From positions 97,655 through 161,654 of the forward strand of contig NZ_FOSW01000013.1 in NCBI RefSeq assembly GCF_900114385.1: 64,000 nucleotides of DNA, given 5' to 3'. Shown here in pieces: positions 25,594 to 34,036 of the stretch. Position 1 is the first letter of the stretch, and every line of letters starts with the position of its first letter. Below the pieces are notes generated by a model, which saw nothing but the letters and a program-made list of their open reading frames with translations, had not been told where the DNA came from and ran no database searches. This stretch comes from Geodermatophilus ruber. Lineage in GTDB: Bacteria > Actinomycetota > Actinomycetes > Mycobacteriales > Geodermatophilaceae. The translations under genes were made by a program, and so were the position numbers.

Positions 25594-27759
25594 ATGAGCG
25601 AGGCGCTGTGGACACACCGGCCGCAGCCGCAGCCGGGTTCCCCGGTGCGCGGCGTCTGGCGCGGTGCACCCACCACGCTGGCCGAGCTCCGCGCGCTGCG
25701 GTTGCAGCTGCGCGCGGTGCTCGACGACGGCGGCCGGCCGCCCGGGGCCACCGACGACGACGTGGCGCGGCTGCTGCAGGCCTTCGAGGAGCTCGGCAGC
25801 AACGGGGTGCGGCACGGCGGCGGGCTGGTGCAGATGATCCTGACGACCGGCGCCTCCGGCTGGCTGCTGGAGGTCAGCGACGCGGCCGGACACGCCCCGC
25901 CGGCCCCGGCCGTCGACCGGGACGCCGCCCTCGGCGGGCTGGGCCTGTACCTGGTCGCCCGGCTCTGCAGCGCCCACGGCTGGACGGCCGGGGAGGGCGG
26001 CCGCAAGGTCGTGTGGGCCAGCGTGGACTTCACCGGCGACGCCACCCCGCCGGACGCCCCGGCCCCCGCCCCCGCGCCGCAGCCGGCGGTGGCCGGTCCG
26101 ACCGGCGCGCCCGCCCAGGGGCCGGCGGCCGCGCCCCGGACGACGCCGGGCGTCCCCCGCGGCGGTGCCGCGAGGGTGCGGCGGCACCGCCGCTTCGTCT
26201 CCCGCGCCGCGGCCCCCCGGCTGAGCGCCGTCTTCGTCGCCGTCGTCCTGACGGTCACCCTGCTGCTGGCGTGGCTCGCGTCGACGGTCAACGCCAACAA
26301 CAACGAGCGGCTGCTGCAGAAGCAGGTCGCCCAGGCCGCGACGCTGCTGGTCACCCAGGTGGCGGTGATCCAGACGCAGATGGCCGACGCCGGGCAGGTC
26401 GCCACGGCCACCAGCGGCCGGCCGGCCCCGTTCACCCGCTTCGCGGCCTCGACGGCCGCCGTGCCGGGGACGTCGCTGTCGCTGTGGCGGGTCGACGGCG
26501 ACCGGGTCGAGCAGCTGGCCGTGCACGGCCCCGACCCGCAGCTGCCGCCCGGTGGCCCGGCGCCCTTCTTCACCGGCCTGGAGCCGACCGGTCGGCTCAG
26601 CGTCGCCGGCATCCTGCAGGGCCCCGAGCCCCGCCTGGCCTACGCGCTGATGCCCGCCGACGACCCCGGAGGCCTGGTGGTCTACGCCGAGATCCCGCTG
26701 AACCGCCAGGTCTCGGTGCAGCCGGGCGAGGCGTTCAGCGGCCTGGACCTGGCGGTCTTCCTGGGTCGGACGACCGCCGCCGACCAGCTGGTGCAGACCA
26801 CCGCGCCGCTCCCGATCCGCGGCGACACCGCCACCACCCGCGTCCCCTTCGGCGACACCGAGCTCACCGTCGTCGCCGCGTCGCGTTCCGGGCTGACCGG
26901 CTCGCTGTCGGCCGCCCTGCCGTGGATCGTGCTCGGCGTCGGCGGCGTGCTGGCCGTCGGGGGCGGCGCGGTGGTGGAGACCCTCTCCCGGCGGCGGGCC
27001 GTCGCCGAGCGGCTGGCCGCCGAGAACCAGCGGCTCTACCAGCAGCAGCGCAGCATCGCCAGCGGCCTGCAGCACGCGCTGCTGCCCGAGGTGCCGCACG
27101 TGGACGGCATCGAGATCGCCGCCCGCTACGTCGCCGGCGCCGACGGAATGGAGGTCGGCGGGGACTGGTACGACGTCATCACCCGCCCGTCGGGGGAGTG
27201 CGTGTTCGTCGTCGGCGACATCTCCGGCCGGGGGCTGCCCGCGGCGACGACGATGGCCGCGCTCCGCTTCGCGGTGCGGTCCTACGTGGCCCAGGGCGAC
27301 GACATCGCCACCGTCCTGACCCGGCTGCGGGGGCTGCTCGACATCGAGGTCGACCACCAGTTCGCGACCGTGCTGCTCGGTGAGCTGGACCCGGCGGCCG
27401 GCCTGGTCCGGGTCGTCTCCGCCGGGCACTTCGGCCCGCTGCTGGTCCGCGCGGGCCACGCCGAGTTCCTGGAGGTCCCGGCGGCCCGCCCGATCGGGGT
27501 GGCGCCCTCGGCGTCCCCGGCGGTGACGGAGGCACGGGTCTCGGGGCCGGCGACCCTGCTGGCGTTCACCGACGGGGCCGTCGAGCGCCTCGGCGAGGTC
27601 CTCGACACCGGGCTGGAGCGGCTGCGGGCGACGGCGGCCGCCGCGGACACGCAGCCGCTGCCGGAGCTCCTGGACGAGCTGATGCAGGCGCAGACCGGGG
27701 ACGGCGGCCGGGACGACACGGTGATCCTCGGCCTGCGCTGGACGCCCGTCGGCGGATAG
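25594..27759 (+). CDS. Membrane protein fusing an anti-sigma-type kinase, extracytoplasmic sensor and SpoIIE phosphatase
   Basis: 721 aa. Residues about 25-150 form an RsbW-like HATPase: N-box EELGSNGVRHG (66-75), VSDAAG and GGLGLYLVARL. A proline/alanine linker leads to membrane helix 1 (about 208-233), an extracytoplasmic sensor of about 200 residues, and helix 2 (LPWIVLGVGGVLAVGGG). The C-terminal PP2C-type domain has HALLPEVP, MEVGGDWYD, VVGDISGRGLPAA, TDGAVE and GGRDDTVILGLRW with the expected acidic metal ligands. Kinase and phosphatase would act on opposite states of an anti-anti-sigma protein. ATG 25594 has GGAAAGAGG upstream. Confidence 0.85.
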   Translation: MSEALWTHRPQPQPGSPVRGVWRGAPTTLAELRALRLQLRAVLDDGGRPPGATDDDVARLLQAFEELGSNGVRHGGGLVQMILTTGASGWLLEVSDAAGHAPPAPAVDRDAALGGLGLYLVARLCSAHGWTAGEGGRKVVWASVDFTGDATPPDAPAPAPAPQPAVAGPTGAPAQGPAAAPRTTPGVPRGGAARVRRHRRFVSRAAAPRLSAVFVAVVLTVTLLLAWLASTVNANNNERLLQKQVAQAATLLVTQVAVIQTQMADAGQVATATSGRPAPFTRFAASTAAVPGTSLSLWRVDGDRVEQLAVHGPDPQLPPGGPAPFFTGLEPTGRLSVAGILQGPEPRLAYALMPADDPGGLVVYAEIPLNRQVSVQPGEAFSGLDLAVFLGRTTAADQLVQTTAPLPIRGDTATTRVPFGDTELTVVAASRSGLTGSLSAALPWIVLGVGGVLAVGGGAVVETLSRRRAVAERLAAENQRLYQQQRSIASGLQHALLPEVPHVDGIEIAARYVAGADGMEVGGDWYDVITRPSGECVFVVGDISGRGLPAATTMAALRFAVRSYVAQGDDIATVLTRLRGLLDIEVDHQFATVLLGELDPAAGLVRVVSAGHFGPLLVRAGHAEFLEVPAARPIGVAPSASPAVTEARVSGPATLLAFTDGAVERLGEVLDTGLERLRATAAAADTQPLPELLDELMQAQTGDGGRDDTVILGLRWTPVGG

Positions 27760-27808
27760 GGCCGCGCCACCCCTTCCCCGTCGTGGTGGAGGGCGCACGA
27801 CGCCGCGG

Positions 27809-28675
27809 CTATGACGCGCCGGTCTCCTGCCGGGAGGGCACCAGCGCCATCGGTGAGGTGGAGTGCCGGAGAAGCCACCGGTGCAGCCCGTCCAGGGACC
27901 GGTGGAACCTGCCGGCGTGCCCGGTGGTGAGGACCAGCAGGGGCGTCGGTCCGGCCGCGTCGAGCAGGTCGACGCCGGGTGCACCGGGCATCGAGCGGTA
28001 CGCCACCGCGAGGTCGGGGAACTGCCCGGCCCAGCCGTCCGCCTGCGCCGCCCCGCCGGCCCGCGTCTGCAGCACGGCGAGCCCCCGGCCGGTCCGGCGG
28101 GCGGCCGCCGCCGCGAAGGCGGCGACGGCGCGGTCATCGGCGGTGTCGCCCAGACCGAGGATCGCGACGACCGGGCGCCCCGGGGTCCGCTCGGGGTGGG
28201 TGCGGGGCACGGCGACCACCGGCTGCGTCGACCGCGCGGACACCTTCTGCACCACGGCGGCCAGGACGAGTTCGTCGACCGCGCCCGTGGTGGAGATGCC
28301 GAGAACGAGCAGTTGCCCGGCCGCGGCCGCCCGGAGCAGCGCGGGAACCGGCCCGCCCGGGTCGATCGTGGTCGAGACCGCCGTTCCGGGCGCGGTGTGC
28401 CGGGCGACGGTGTAGGCGACGGCGGCGATCCGGCGCGCGCGGGGCAGTTCGGGCGAGGCCGCGCTGCGGGACCCGGGTTCGCCGAGATAGGGGGCGGCGT
28501 GGACGATCCGCAGCGGCGCTCCGCGGGTCCGTGCCTCGCGGGCGGCCCAGCTCACGGCGGACAGGGCGGTCCGGCTGCCGTCCACGCCGACGACGACGTC
28601 CCGCGGCGGCGGGCTGCCGACGGTGCCCTCGGCTCCCGCGTCGGCACCGGTGGCGACCAGGTTCTGCGTCTTCAC
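27809..28675 (-). CDS. Universal stress protein, tandem UspA domains
   Basis: 288 aa. The first domain (about 24-150) has the VVVGVDGSRTALSAVSWAA opening and a GISTTGAVDELVLAAVVQKVSARSTQPVVAVP end, close to the ATP-binding Usp pattern. The second domain (about 165-285) is less conserved and ends LLRHSTSPMALVP. Start is GTG 28675 with GAGGGAG upstream. A direct-repeat box at 28740-28757 lies about 65 bases before the start and matches sites at two neighbouring stress genes. It probably acts in stress or dormancy adaptation. Confidence 0.85.
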   Translation of the reverse strand: MKTQNLVATGADAGAEGTVGSPPPRDVVVGVDGSRTALSAVSWAAREARTRGAPLRIVHAAPYLGEPGSRSAASPELPRARRIAAVAYTVARHTAPGTAVSTTIDPGGPVPALLRAAAAGQLLVLGISTTGAVDELVLAAVVQKVSARSTQPVVAVPRTHPERTPGRPVVAILGLGDTADDRAVAAFAAAAARRTGRGLAVLQTRAGGAAQADGWAGQFPDLAVAYRSMPGAPGVDLLDAAGPTPLLVLTTGHAGRFHRSLDGLHRWLLRHSTSPMALVPSRQETGAS

Positions 28676-28739
28676 GTCAGCTGCTCCCTCGGCTCGGAGA
28701 TGGAGTGCACAGCGGCCTCGCCCGAGGCTGCCGAGGAGT

Positions 28740-28757
28740 GGATGAGAGGTCCGTGAG
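28740..28757 (-). promoter_or_regulatory. Response-regulator-type direct repeat upstream of the universal stress gene
   Basis: Read on the minus strand: CTCACGGACCTCTCATCC, two CTCA(C/T) half-sites spaced 11 bases. The sites at 30231-30248 and 31537-31554 have the same layout. Spacing fits an OmpR-family dimer on one face of the helix. Confidence 0.6.
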
Positions 28758-28796
28758 AAGCGCGGCCCGGGTACTGCGGCCGGTCCGCTCGACGCC

Positions 28797-30146
28797 TCAC
28801 CCCGGGTGCCGCGGCAGGCGCACGGTGACCGCGGCGCCCCCCAGGGGGCCGTCGTTGCGCGCCTCGACGGTGCCGCCGTGGGCGGTCACCACCGCGCGGA
28901 CGATCGACAGGCCCAGCCCCGCGCCGGCGCCGCGGCCGGTGCGGGACCGCTCGCCCCGGACGAACCGTTCGAACGCCGCGTGCAGCACCTCGGGTGGCAG
29001 GCCGGGGCCGTCGTCGGCGACCTCGAGTGCGACGGCCCCCGGGCCGGCGGTCGTGTGCAGCCGCACCGTGGTCGCGCCCGCGGCGGCGCTGTTCTGCACG
29101 AGGTTGACCAGGACCTGCCGCAGCCGGACGTCGTCGCCCACGACCACGACCGGGTCGCCCGACACCCGGATGCGCAGCCCGAGCGCCGGCCGGAGGCGGG
29201 CCGCCTCGCTCGCGACCAGGTCCAGCAGGTCGATCGGCTCCTCGCGGAGGATCAGCGAGCCGGCCCGCTCGCGGGCCAGGAGGAGCAGGTCCTCGGCGAG
29301 CCGGGACAGGCGCTCGGCCTCGTCGAGCGCGGTCAGCAGCGCCCGTTCCCGCTCGCCGGGGTCGTCGGCAGCCAGCAGGGCGAGCTCGAGCTCCCCGCGG
29401 AGCACCGCGACGGGCGTGCGCAGCTCGTGGCTGGCATCGTCGACGAAGGCGCGTTCCCGCTCGAAGGCGACGCGCAGCCGGACGAGCATCGCGTCGAGGG
29501 TGGCCGCCAGCCGGGCGACCTCGTCGTCGCCGGGCACCGTCGGCAGGGTCCGCTCGGCGTCGAAGGAGACGATCGAGGCCACCTCGCGGGTCAGCACGTC
29601 CACCGGCTGCAGCGCCGCCCGGATGACCAGCCAGCCGGCTCCCGCCACGGCAGCGAGGAGCAGGGGTGCGGCGAGGAGGAGCACCTGCAGCAGCCCCTGG
29701 CGGGCCTGGCGCAGCGGTTCCACGGAGACCCCCACGCTGAGCACCCGGGCGTCGTCGAGCGGTTGGGACAGCACGCGGGCGACCACCTCCGCGGCCCCGC
29801 CGCGGGCGGGCAGGATGCGGGTCTCCAGGCGGTCGGTGTCGAGGTGGCGGACCTCGCCGGCGGCGAGCAGCCGCCGCTCGCCCAGCGACGGGGAGCCGGC
29901 CAGCAGGGCGCCGTCGGCCGCGTAGAGCTGGGCCAGCGGGTCCCGTGCGACCGCGTCGGCCCCGCCGGCCGCGACGGCGGCGGCCAGATCGTTCCCGCGG
30001 GCGGTCAGGTCCCTGTCGAGCGTGGTGGCCAGCTGCCGGTCGAGGGTGATGTACAGCAGCGCCAGGGCGAGCCCGACGGCGGCGGCCGCCCCGAGCGTGA
30101 CCACCAGCGTCAGCCGTGCCCGCAACGAGCGCGGTCCCAGTCGCAC
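28797..30146 (-). CDS. Sensor histidine kinase
   Basis: 449 aa. Two membrane helices (about 10-35 and 150-180) flank an extracytoplasmic sensor of about 110 residues. A HAMP region follows, then FVDDASHELRTPVAVLRGELE with the phospho-accepting His near residue 240. The ATPase has VNLVQNSAAAG (N box), ADDGPGLP, FERFVRG and GAGLGLSIV. Start is GTG 30146. The response regulator at 30806 lies nearby on the plus strand and is the likely partner. Confidence 0.9.
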   Translation of the reverse strand: MRLGPRSLRARLTLVVTLGAAAAVGLALALLYITLDRQLATTLDRDLTARGNDLAAAVAAGGADAVARDPLAQLYAADGALLAGSPSLGERRLLAAGEVRHLDTDRLETRILPARGGAAEVVARVLSQPLDDARVLSVGVSVEPLRQARQGLLQVLLLAAPLLLAAVAGAGWLVIRAALQPVDVLTREVASIVSFDAERTLPTVPGDDEVARLAATLDAMLVRLRVAFERERAFVDDASHELRTPVAVLRGELELALLAADDPGERERALLTALDEAERLSRLAEDLLLLARERAGSLILREEPIDLLDLVASEAARLRPALGLRIRVSGDPVVVVGDDVRLRQVLVNLVQNSAAAGATTVRLHTTAGPGAVALEVADDGPGLPPEVLHAAFERFVRGERSRTGRGAGAGLGLSIVRAVVTAHGGTVEARNDGPLGGAAVTVRLPRHPG

Positions 30147-30230
30147 CCCACCTCACCCGGCCTCGTCCCCGTGCCTGCCATGCGGGCAGGGCAAGGGTGA
30201 TCCGGGGCGGCCGCCCCCGGCCAGTGCCTC

Positions 30231-30248
30231 CTCACCGTCTTCTCATCG
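30231..30248 (+). promoter_or_regulatory. Response-regulator-type direct repeat upstream of the DUF1003-like gene
   Basis: CTCACCG at 30231 and CTCATCG at 30242 are spaced 11 bases. The pair ends 21 bases before the GTG start at 30270, with a CAGCCT -10-like box at 30258-30263 between, so the repeats occupy the -35 position of a likely leaderless promoter. Confidence 0.6.
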
Positions 30249-30269
30249 AGCCGGTCGCAGCCTTCGGAC

Positions 30270-30734
30270 GTGACCGTGCACGGCTCCGCCTCGCCACCCC
30301 GGCACCGGACCGGCCTCACCGGGCTCCGCCGGCGAGCGGGCTGGGAGCTGCACCCGGGGGTGCCGTCGGCCGGCCGGCCGAGCTGCCGGGAACGGGCGGT
30401 GACCTGGGTCGGGGGCCGCATCGGGTCGTGGACGTTCGTCGTCGTGATCGCCGTCCTGCTGGAGGTGGGCATGGTCGCGGCGATCCGGCAGGACGAGGTG
30501 GACGGCGCGGTCGCAGTGCTCGGGGTCGTGGTCTCCGGGCTGGTGCTGCTCGGCCTGTCCGTGCTCCTCATGACCGTCCGCCGGGCCGACCGGGTCGCGC
30601 AGGAGCTGGCCCTGCACCACCTGGAGGCGACCCGGCGGACGGCGGCCGAGCTCGAGGAGCTGCGTGGCCAGGTGGAGCGGCTGGCCGTCGACGTGGCCCG
30701 GCTCAACGCGCGGCTGCGGGCGTGGCCGCGGTAG
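30270..30734 (+). CDS. Small membrane protein, DUF1003-like
   Basis: 154 aa. A basic N-terminus leads to IGSWTFVVVIAVLLE (first helix) and VAVLGVVVSGLVLLGLSVLLM (second helix), then a charged helical tail (RRTAAELEELRGQVERLAVDVARLNARL) likely to form a coiled coil. The GSW motif and two-helix layout resemble DUF1003 proteins, though conservation is weak. GTG 30270 has no ribosome binding site and a -10-like box six bases upstream. The response-regulator repeats just upstream suggest it is induced with the stress genes around it. Confidence 0.6.
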   Translation: MTVHGSASPPRHRTGLTGLRRRAGWELHPGVPSAGRPSCRERAVTWVGGRIGSWTFVVVIAVLLEVGMVAAIRQDEVDGAVAVLGVVVSGLVLLGLSVLLMTVRRADRVAQELALHHLEATRRTAAELEELRGQVERLAVDVARLNARLRAWPR

Positions 30735-30805
30735 GAGTGGGGAAAGCAGATGATCACGACGGGGACCGTCGGCGGACCGGGCCGTTCCTTCCTAGGCTGG
30801 CCGGC

Positions 30806-31480
30806 GTGCGGCTCCTCGTCGTAGAGGACGACCCGGGCATGGCCGCGATGCTGGTGCGCAGCCTCACGCACGAGCAGTACGCGGTCGACGCCGTCGGTAC
30901 CGGTGAGGACGCGCTGTGGAGCGTCCGGGAGAACGACTACGACGGCGTCGTGCTCGACGCGATGATCCCGCCCCCCGACGGCTTCGAGGTCTGCCGACGG
31001 CTGCGCGCCGCGGGGCACTGGGTCCCGGTCCTCATGCTGACCGCCCGGGACGGCGTGCCCGACCGGGTCCGCGGCCTCGACGCCGGCGCCGACGACTACC
31101 TGACCAAGCCGTTCGCGCTGGCCGAGCTGTTCGCGCGGGTGCGCGCGCTCACCCGCCGGGACCCGCTCGAGCGCCCCGTCGCCCTGCGGGTCGGCGACCT
31201 GGAGCTGGACCCGGTGGCGCACGTCGTCCGCCGGGGCGGGGCCGAGATCGCCCTGTCCCCGAAGGAGTTCGCGCTGCTGCAGGAGCTCATGCGGCGGCCG
31301 GGGGAGGCGCTGAGCAGGAGCTATCTCATCGACCACGTCTGGGACTTCGCCTACGACGGCGGGTCCAACGTCGTGGACGTGTACGTGCGCTACCTGCGGA
31401 AGAAGGTCGACCGGCCGTTCGGGCGGGACACCCTCCGCACCGTGCGTGGCGCCGGCTACCGGCTCGATCCGGACGCATGA
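30806..31480 (+). CDS. OmpR/PhoB-family response regulator
   Basis: 224 aa. The receiver domain has VVEDD (about 5-9), the phospho-accepting Asp in VLDAMIPPPDGFEV near 51, LTARD and the Lys in YLTKPF near 101. The winged helix follows (LSPKEFALLQELMRRPGEALSR, VYVRYLRKKVDRPF, TVRGAGYRL). GTG 30806 lies seven bases after TAGGCT (30793-30798) without a ribosome binding site, so a leaderless mRNA is likely. The kinase at 28797-30146 is the probable partner. Three nearby 11-bp-spaced direct repeats are candidate binding sites. Confidence 0.92.
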   Translation: MRLLVVEDDPGMAAMLVRSLTHEQYAVDAVGTGEDALWSVRENDYDGVVLDAMIPPPDGFEVCRRLRAAGHWVPVLMLTARDGVPDRVRGLDAGADDYLTKPFALAELFARVRALTRRDPLERPVALRVGDLELDPVAHVVRRGGAEIALSPKEFALLQELMRRPGEALSRSYLIDHVWDFAYDGGSNVVDVYVRYLRKKVDRPFGRDTLRTVRGAGYRLDPDA

Positions 31481-31536
31481 GACCGGCGCGGCGCTGCCTA
31501 CGGGCAGGCCGGGAGGGTGAGCCCGCGCCGTGGGCT

Positions 31537-31554
31537 CTCACCGGACTCTCACCG
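31537..31554 (+). promoter_or_regulatory. Response-regulator-type direct repeat upstream of the small membrane gene
   Basis: Perfect repeats CTCACCG at 31537 and 31548, spaced 11 bases, about 75 bases upstream of ATG 31628. They match the sites at 28740 and 30231 in sequence and spacing. Confidence 0.65.
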
Positions 31555-31627
31555 AGCCCCCGCCAGGGTGGGACCGGCAGCACCGACCCACGCCACCGCA
31601 GGCAGCACGGAGGACAGGAGGAAGGGC

Positions 31628-32080
31628 ATGACCACGAGCGAGCGCACCGCTGTACGAGCGCACACCGACGACGTGGTGGGACGTCGCGTCTACACCGGCC
31701 TGACCGGCCTGACTGCCCTCGCGGTGCTGCTGCAAGGCGTCTGGGCCGGCCTGTTCCTGCAGCACGACGGCCAGCGGGACGTGGCCGCCGGCTGGATCGT
31801 CCTCCACGCCCGCGACGGGGAGGTGGCCATCGCGCTGGCCGTCCTGGCCGCGGGGTGGGCCCTGATCCGGCTCCGGTCGCGCCGGGACCTCGTCATCGGC
31901 GCGATCGTGCTGGCCGTCCTGCTCGTCGTCGAGGCGTACCTGGGTGGCCTCATCTACCTCGACGGCGTGACCGCACTCACCCCCGTGCACGTGCCCCTGG
32001 CCCTGCTCATCATGGGCCTGGCCGTGTGGCTGCCCCTCCGGGCATCGGAGTGGCCCGGCGGGCGAGCATCCGGCCGGTGA
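31628..32080 (+). CDS. Four-helix membrane protein of unknown function
   Basis: 150 aa with four hydrophobic segments (about 20-42, 65-88, 93-115 and 117-138) and a histidine in each of three loops (FLQHDG, LHARDG, PVHVPLAL). The pattern recalls small integral membrane proteins that bind heme or quinones, but I cannot name it. GGAGGAAGG precedes ATG 31628. The response-regulator box upstream ties it to the stress genes. Confidence 0.65.
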   Translation: MTTSERTAVRAHTDDVVGRRVYTGLTGLTALAVLLQGVWAGLFLQHDGQRDVAAGWIVLHARDGEVAIALAVLAAGWALIRLRSRRDLVIGAIVLAVLLVVEAYLGGLIYLDGVTALTPVHVPLALLIMGLAVWLPLRASEWPGGRASGR

Positions 32081-32229
32081 GCCCCGGTCGGTGAGCACCG
32101 CGCTGGTCCTGCCCTCGGCGGGTCCCGGTACCTGACCGGCCCGGACGCCCTGTCCGGGGCCGGGCGACCGTGGCATCGTGGGGCCGCGTTTCCGGTGCCG
32201 CTCACCCGCTCCGACACAGCGAGGTCGAC

Positions 32230-33951
32230 ATGACCACTCCGCACGAGAGCCAGCTGCCCCCGTCCGACGGCCAGCAGCGCCGTCCGTCCCGCGAATCGGC
32301 CACCCCCGTCCCCGACGACCGACCGCCCGACGCGGTCGCCGACGTGGTCGTCGTCGGCGGTGGCGGCGGGGGGCTGCCCACCGCGCTGTTCAGCCGCTGG
32401 CTCGGCAACGAGGTCGTGCTGCTGGAGAAGGCCGGCGAGCTCGGCGGCACGGCCCGGAAGGCGGCCTTCTGGTACTGGGTGCCGAACAACGAGCCGATGC
32501 GCGCGGCCGGCCTCGTCGACGAGGAGGCCGACTTCCTGCGCTACGTGGCCCGGCTGGCCCGGCCGACGGCGTACGACCCGGACTCCCCGACGCTCGGGCT
32601 CTCGCAGTGGGAGCACGACATGTGCCGGGCGATCTACGCCAGCGCCTCGCCCGCGGCCGAGCTGCTCGCGCAGAAGGGGGCGCTGGAGTACCGGCACTGC
32701 GCCGACGTGCCCGACTACTGGTCGGAGCTCCCCGAGGACAAGGCGCCGAAGGGGCGGGTGCTGGTGCCCCGCGGTGCCCGGGAGTCGATGTCCGACGGCG
32801 GCGTCGTCGCGGTGGAGTCGATGAGCGCCGCGGCCCGGCGCGACGGGGTCGACGTCCGCACCGGCCACCGGGTGCAGCGGCTCGTCGTCGCCGACGGGGC
32901 GGTCGTCGGCGTGGAAGCGACCACCGCCGACGGGCGCACCCACCGGATCGCCGCCCGCAAGGCCGTCGTGTTCGCCACCGGCGGGTTCACCCACGACGCC
33001 GACCTGCGGCGGAACTTCCTGCACGCCCCCGTCTACGGCGGCTGCGCCGCGGCCACCAACGAGGGGGACTTCCTGGCCATCGCCGGCCCGGTCGGCGCCC
33101 AGCCGCGGAACATGAACTACGCCTGGATGTGCCCGGTGCCGCTGGAGCGGGCGGTCGCCGGCGACCCCGGCATGATCGGCATGTTCTCCGTCGCCGGGGA
33201 CTCGACGATCTTCGTGGACAAGACCGGCCGCCGGGTGGTCAACGAGAAGCTGCAGTACAACGAGCTGGCCCAGGAGTTCTTCCGGTGGGACGGCGAGAAG
33301 GGGGAGTACCCCCACCTGGTGCTGATCCAGATCTGGGATCAGCGCAGCCAGGACTTCTCGGCCAGCGACGAGTACGGCCGGCTGATCGTCCCGCCGGGCA
33401 CCGACGACGCGCACGTCATCCGCGGCGACACCCTCGAGGCGCTCGCGGACGCCGTCGCCGAGCGCCTCGCCCGGTACCGGGGCGTGACCGGCGGGCTGAC
33501 CCTCGCCCCGGACTTCGCGAGCACTCTCCGGGGGAGCATCGAGCGGTTCAACGCGCTCGCCGAGCGAGGCGTCGACGAGGACTTCCACCGCGGGGAGAAG
33601 GCGGTGCAGCTGCTGTTCAACGGCGGGGTCAGGGAGGAGCCGGGCCGCACCAACCCGACCATGTGGCCGATCAGCGGCACCGGCCCGTACTACGCGGCCC
33701 TGGTCACCGGCGGCACCCTCGACACCAAGGGCGGGCCGCGGGCCAACCCCGACGGGCAGGTCCTCGACGACAGCGGCACCCCGGTCCCCGGCCTCTACGG
33801 GGTGGGCAACTGCGTCGCCTCGGCGTCCGGGCAGGCCTACTGGGCCGGCGGTGCGACCCTGGGCCCGATCCTCGCCCTCGCCCACCGTGCCGCGCAGGCC
33901 GCCGACCGGGAACCGGTCCGCGAACCGGCCACCCAGCTCACCCCCGCCTAG
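32230..33951 (+). CDS. FAD-binding dehydrogenase, 3-ketosteroid-delta1-dehydrogenase-like
   Basis: 573 aa flavoprotein. The FAD-binding Rossmann motif is DVVVVGGGGGGLPTALFS (about 37-54), followed by VLLEKAGELGGTARKAAFWYWVPNN, FATGGFTHD and the C-terminal GVGNCVASASGQAYWAGGATLGPILALAHRAA. This is the KstD/fumarate-reductase-flavoprotein family that dehydrogenates ketosteroids or related rings. ATG 32230 follows GAGGTCGAC. A P450 of the CYP125/142-like type lies 8 kb away, but other steroid genes are absent, so steroid as substrate is only a possibility. Confidence 0.8.
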   Translation: MTTPHESQLPPSDGQQRRPSRESATPVPDDRPPDAVADVVVVGGGGGGLPTALFSRWLGNEVVLLEKAGELGGTARKAAFWYWVPNNEPMRAAGLVDEEADFLRYVARLARPTAYDPDSPTLGLSQWEHDMCRAIYASASPAAELLAQKGALEYRHCADVPDYWSELPEDKAPKGRVLVPRGARESMSDGGVVAVESMSAAARRDGVDVRTGHRVQRLVVADGAVVGVEATTADGRTHRIAARKAVVFATGGFTHDADLRRNFLHAPVYGGCAAATNEGDFLAIAGPVGAQPRNMNYAWMCPVPLERAVAGDPGMIGMFSVAGDSTIFVDKTGRRVVNEKLQYNELAQEFFRWDGEKGEYPHLVLIQIWDQRSQDFSASDEYGRLIVPPGTDDAHVIRGDTLEALADAVAERLARYRGVTGGLTLAPDFASTLRGSIERFNALAERGVDEDFHRGEKAVQLLFNGGVREEPGRTNPTMWPISGTGPYYAALVTGGTLDTKGGPRANPDGQVLDDSGTPVPGLYGVGNCVASASGQAYWAGGATLGPILALAHRAAQAADREPVREPATQLTPA

Positions 33952-34036
33952 CTTTCGGGGCGTCCGGCCGGCCGAACGGGTCGGGAACTCGACCGGTGCG
34001 GCGACCATCCTGGGCGACGCCGTCCTGCGGGCCCGG

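Noticed and set aside
25546..28137. Long minus frame opposite the SpoIIE-type gene
   Set aside because: Repetitive GC shadow; plus-strand domains are complete.
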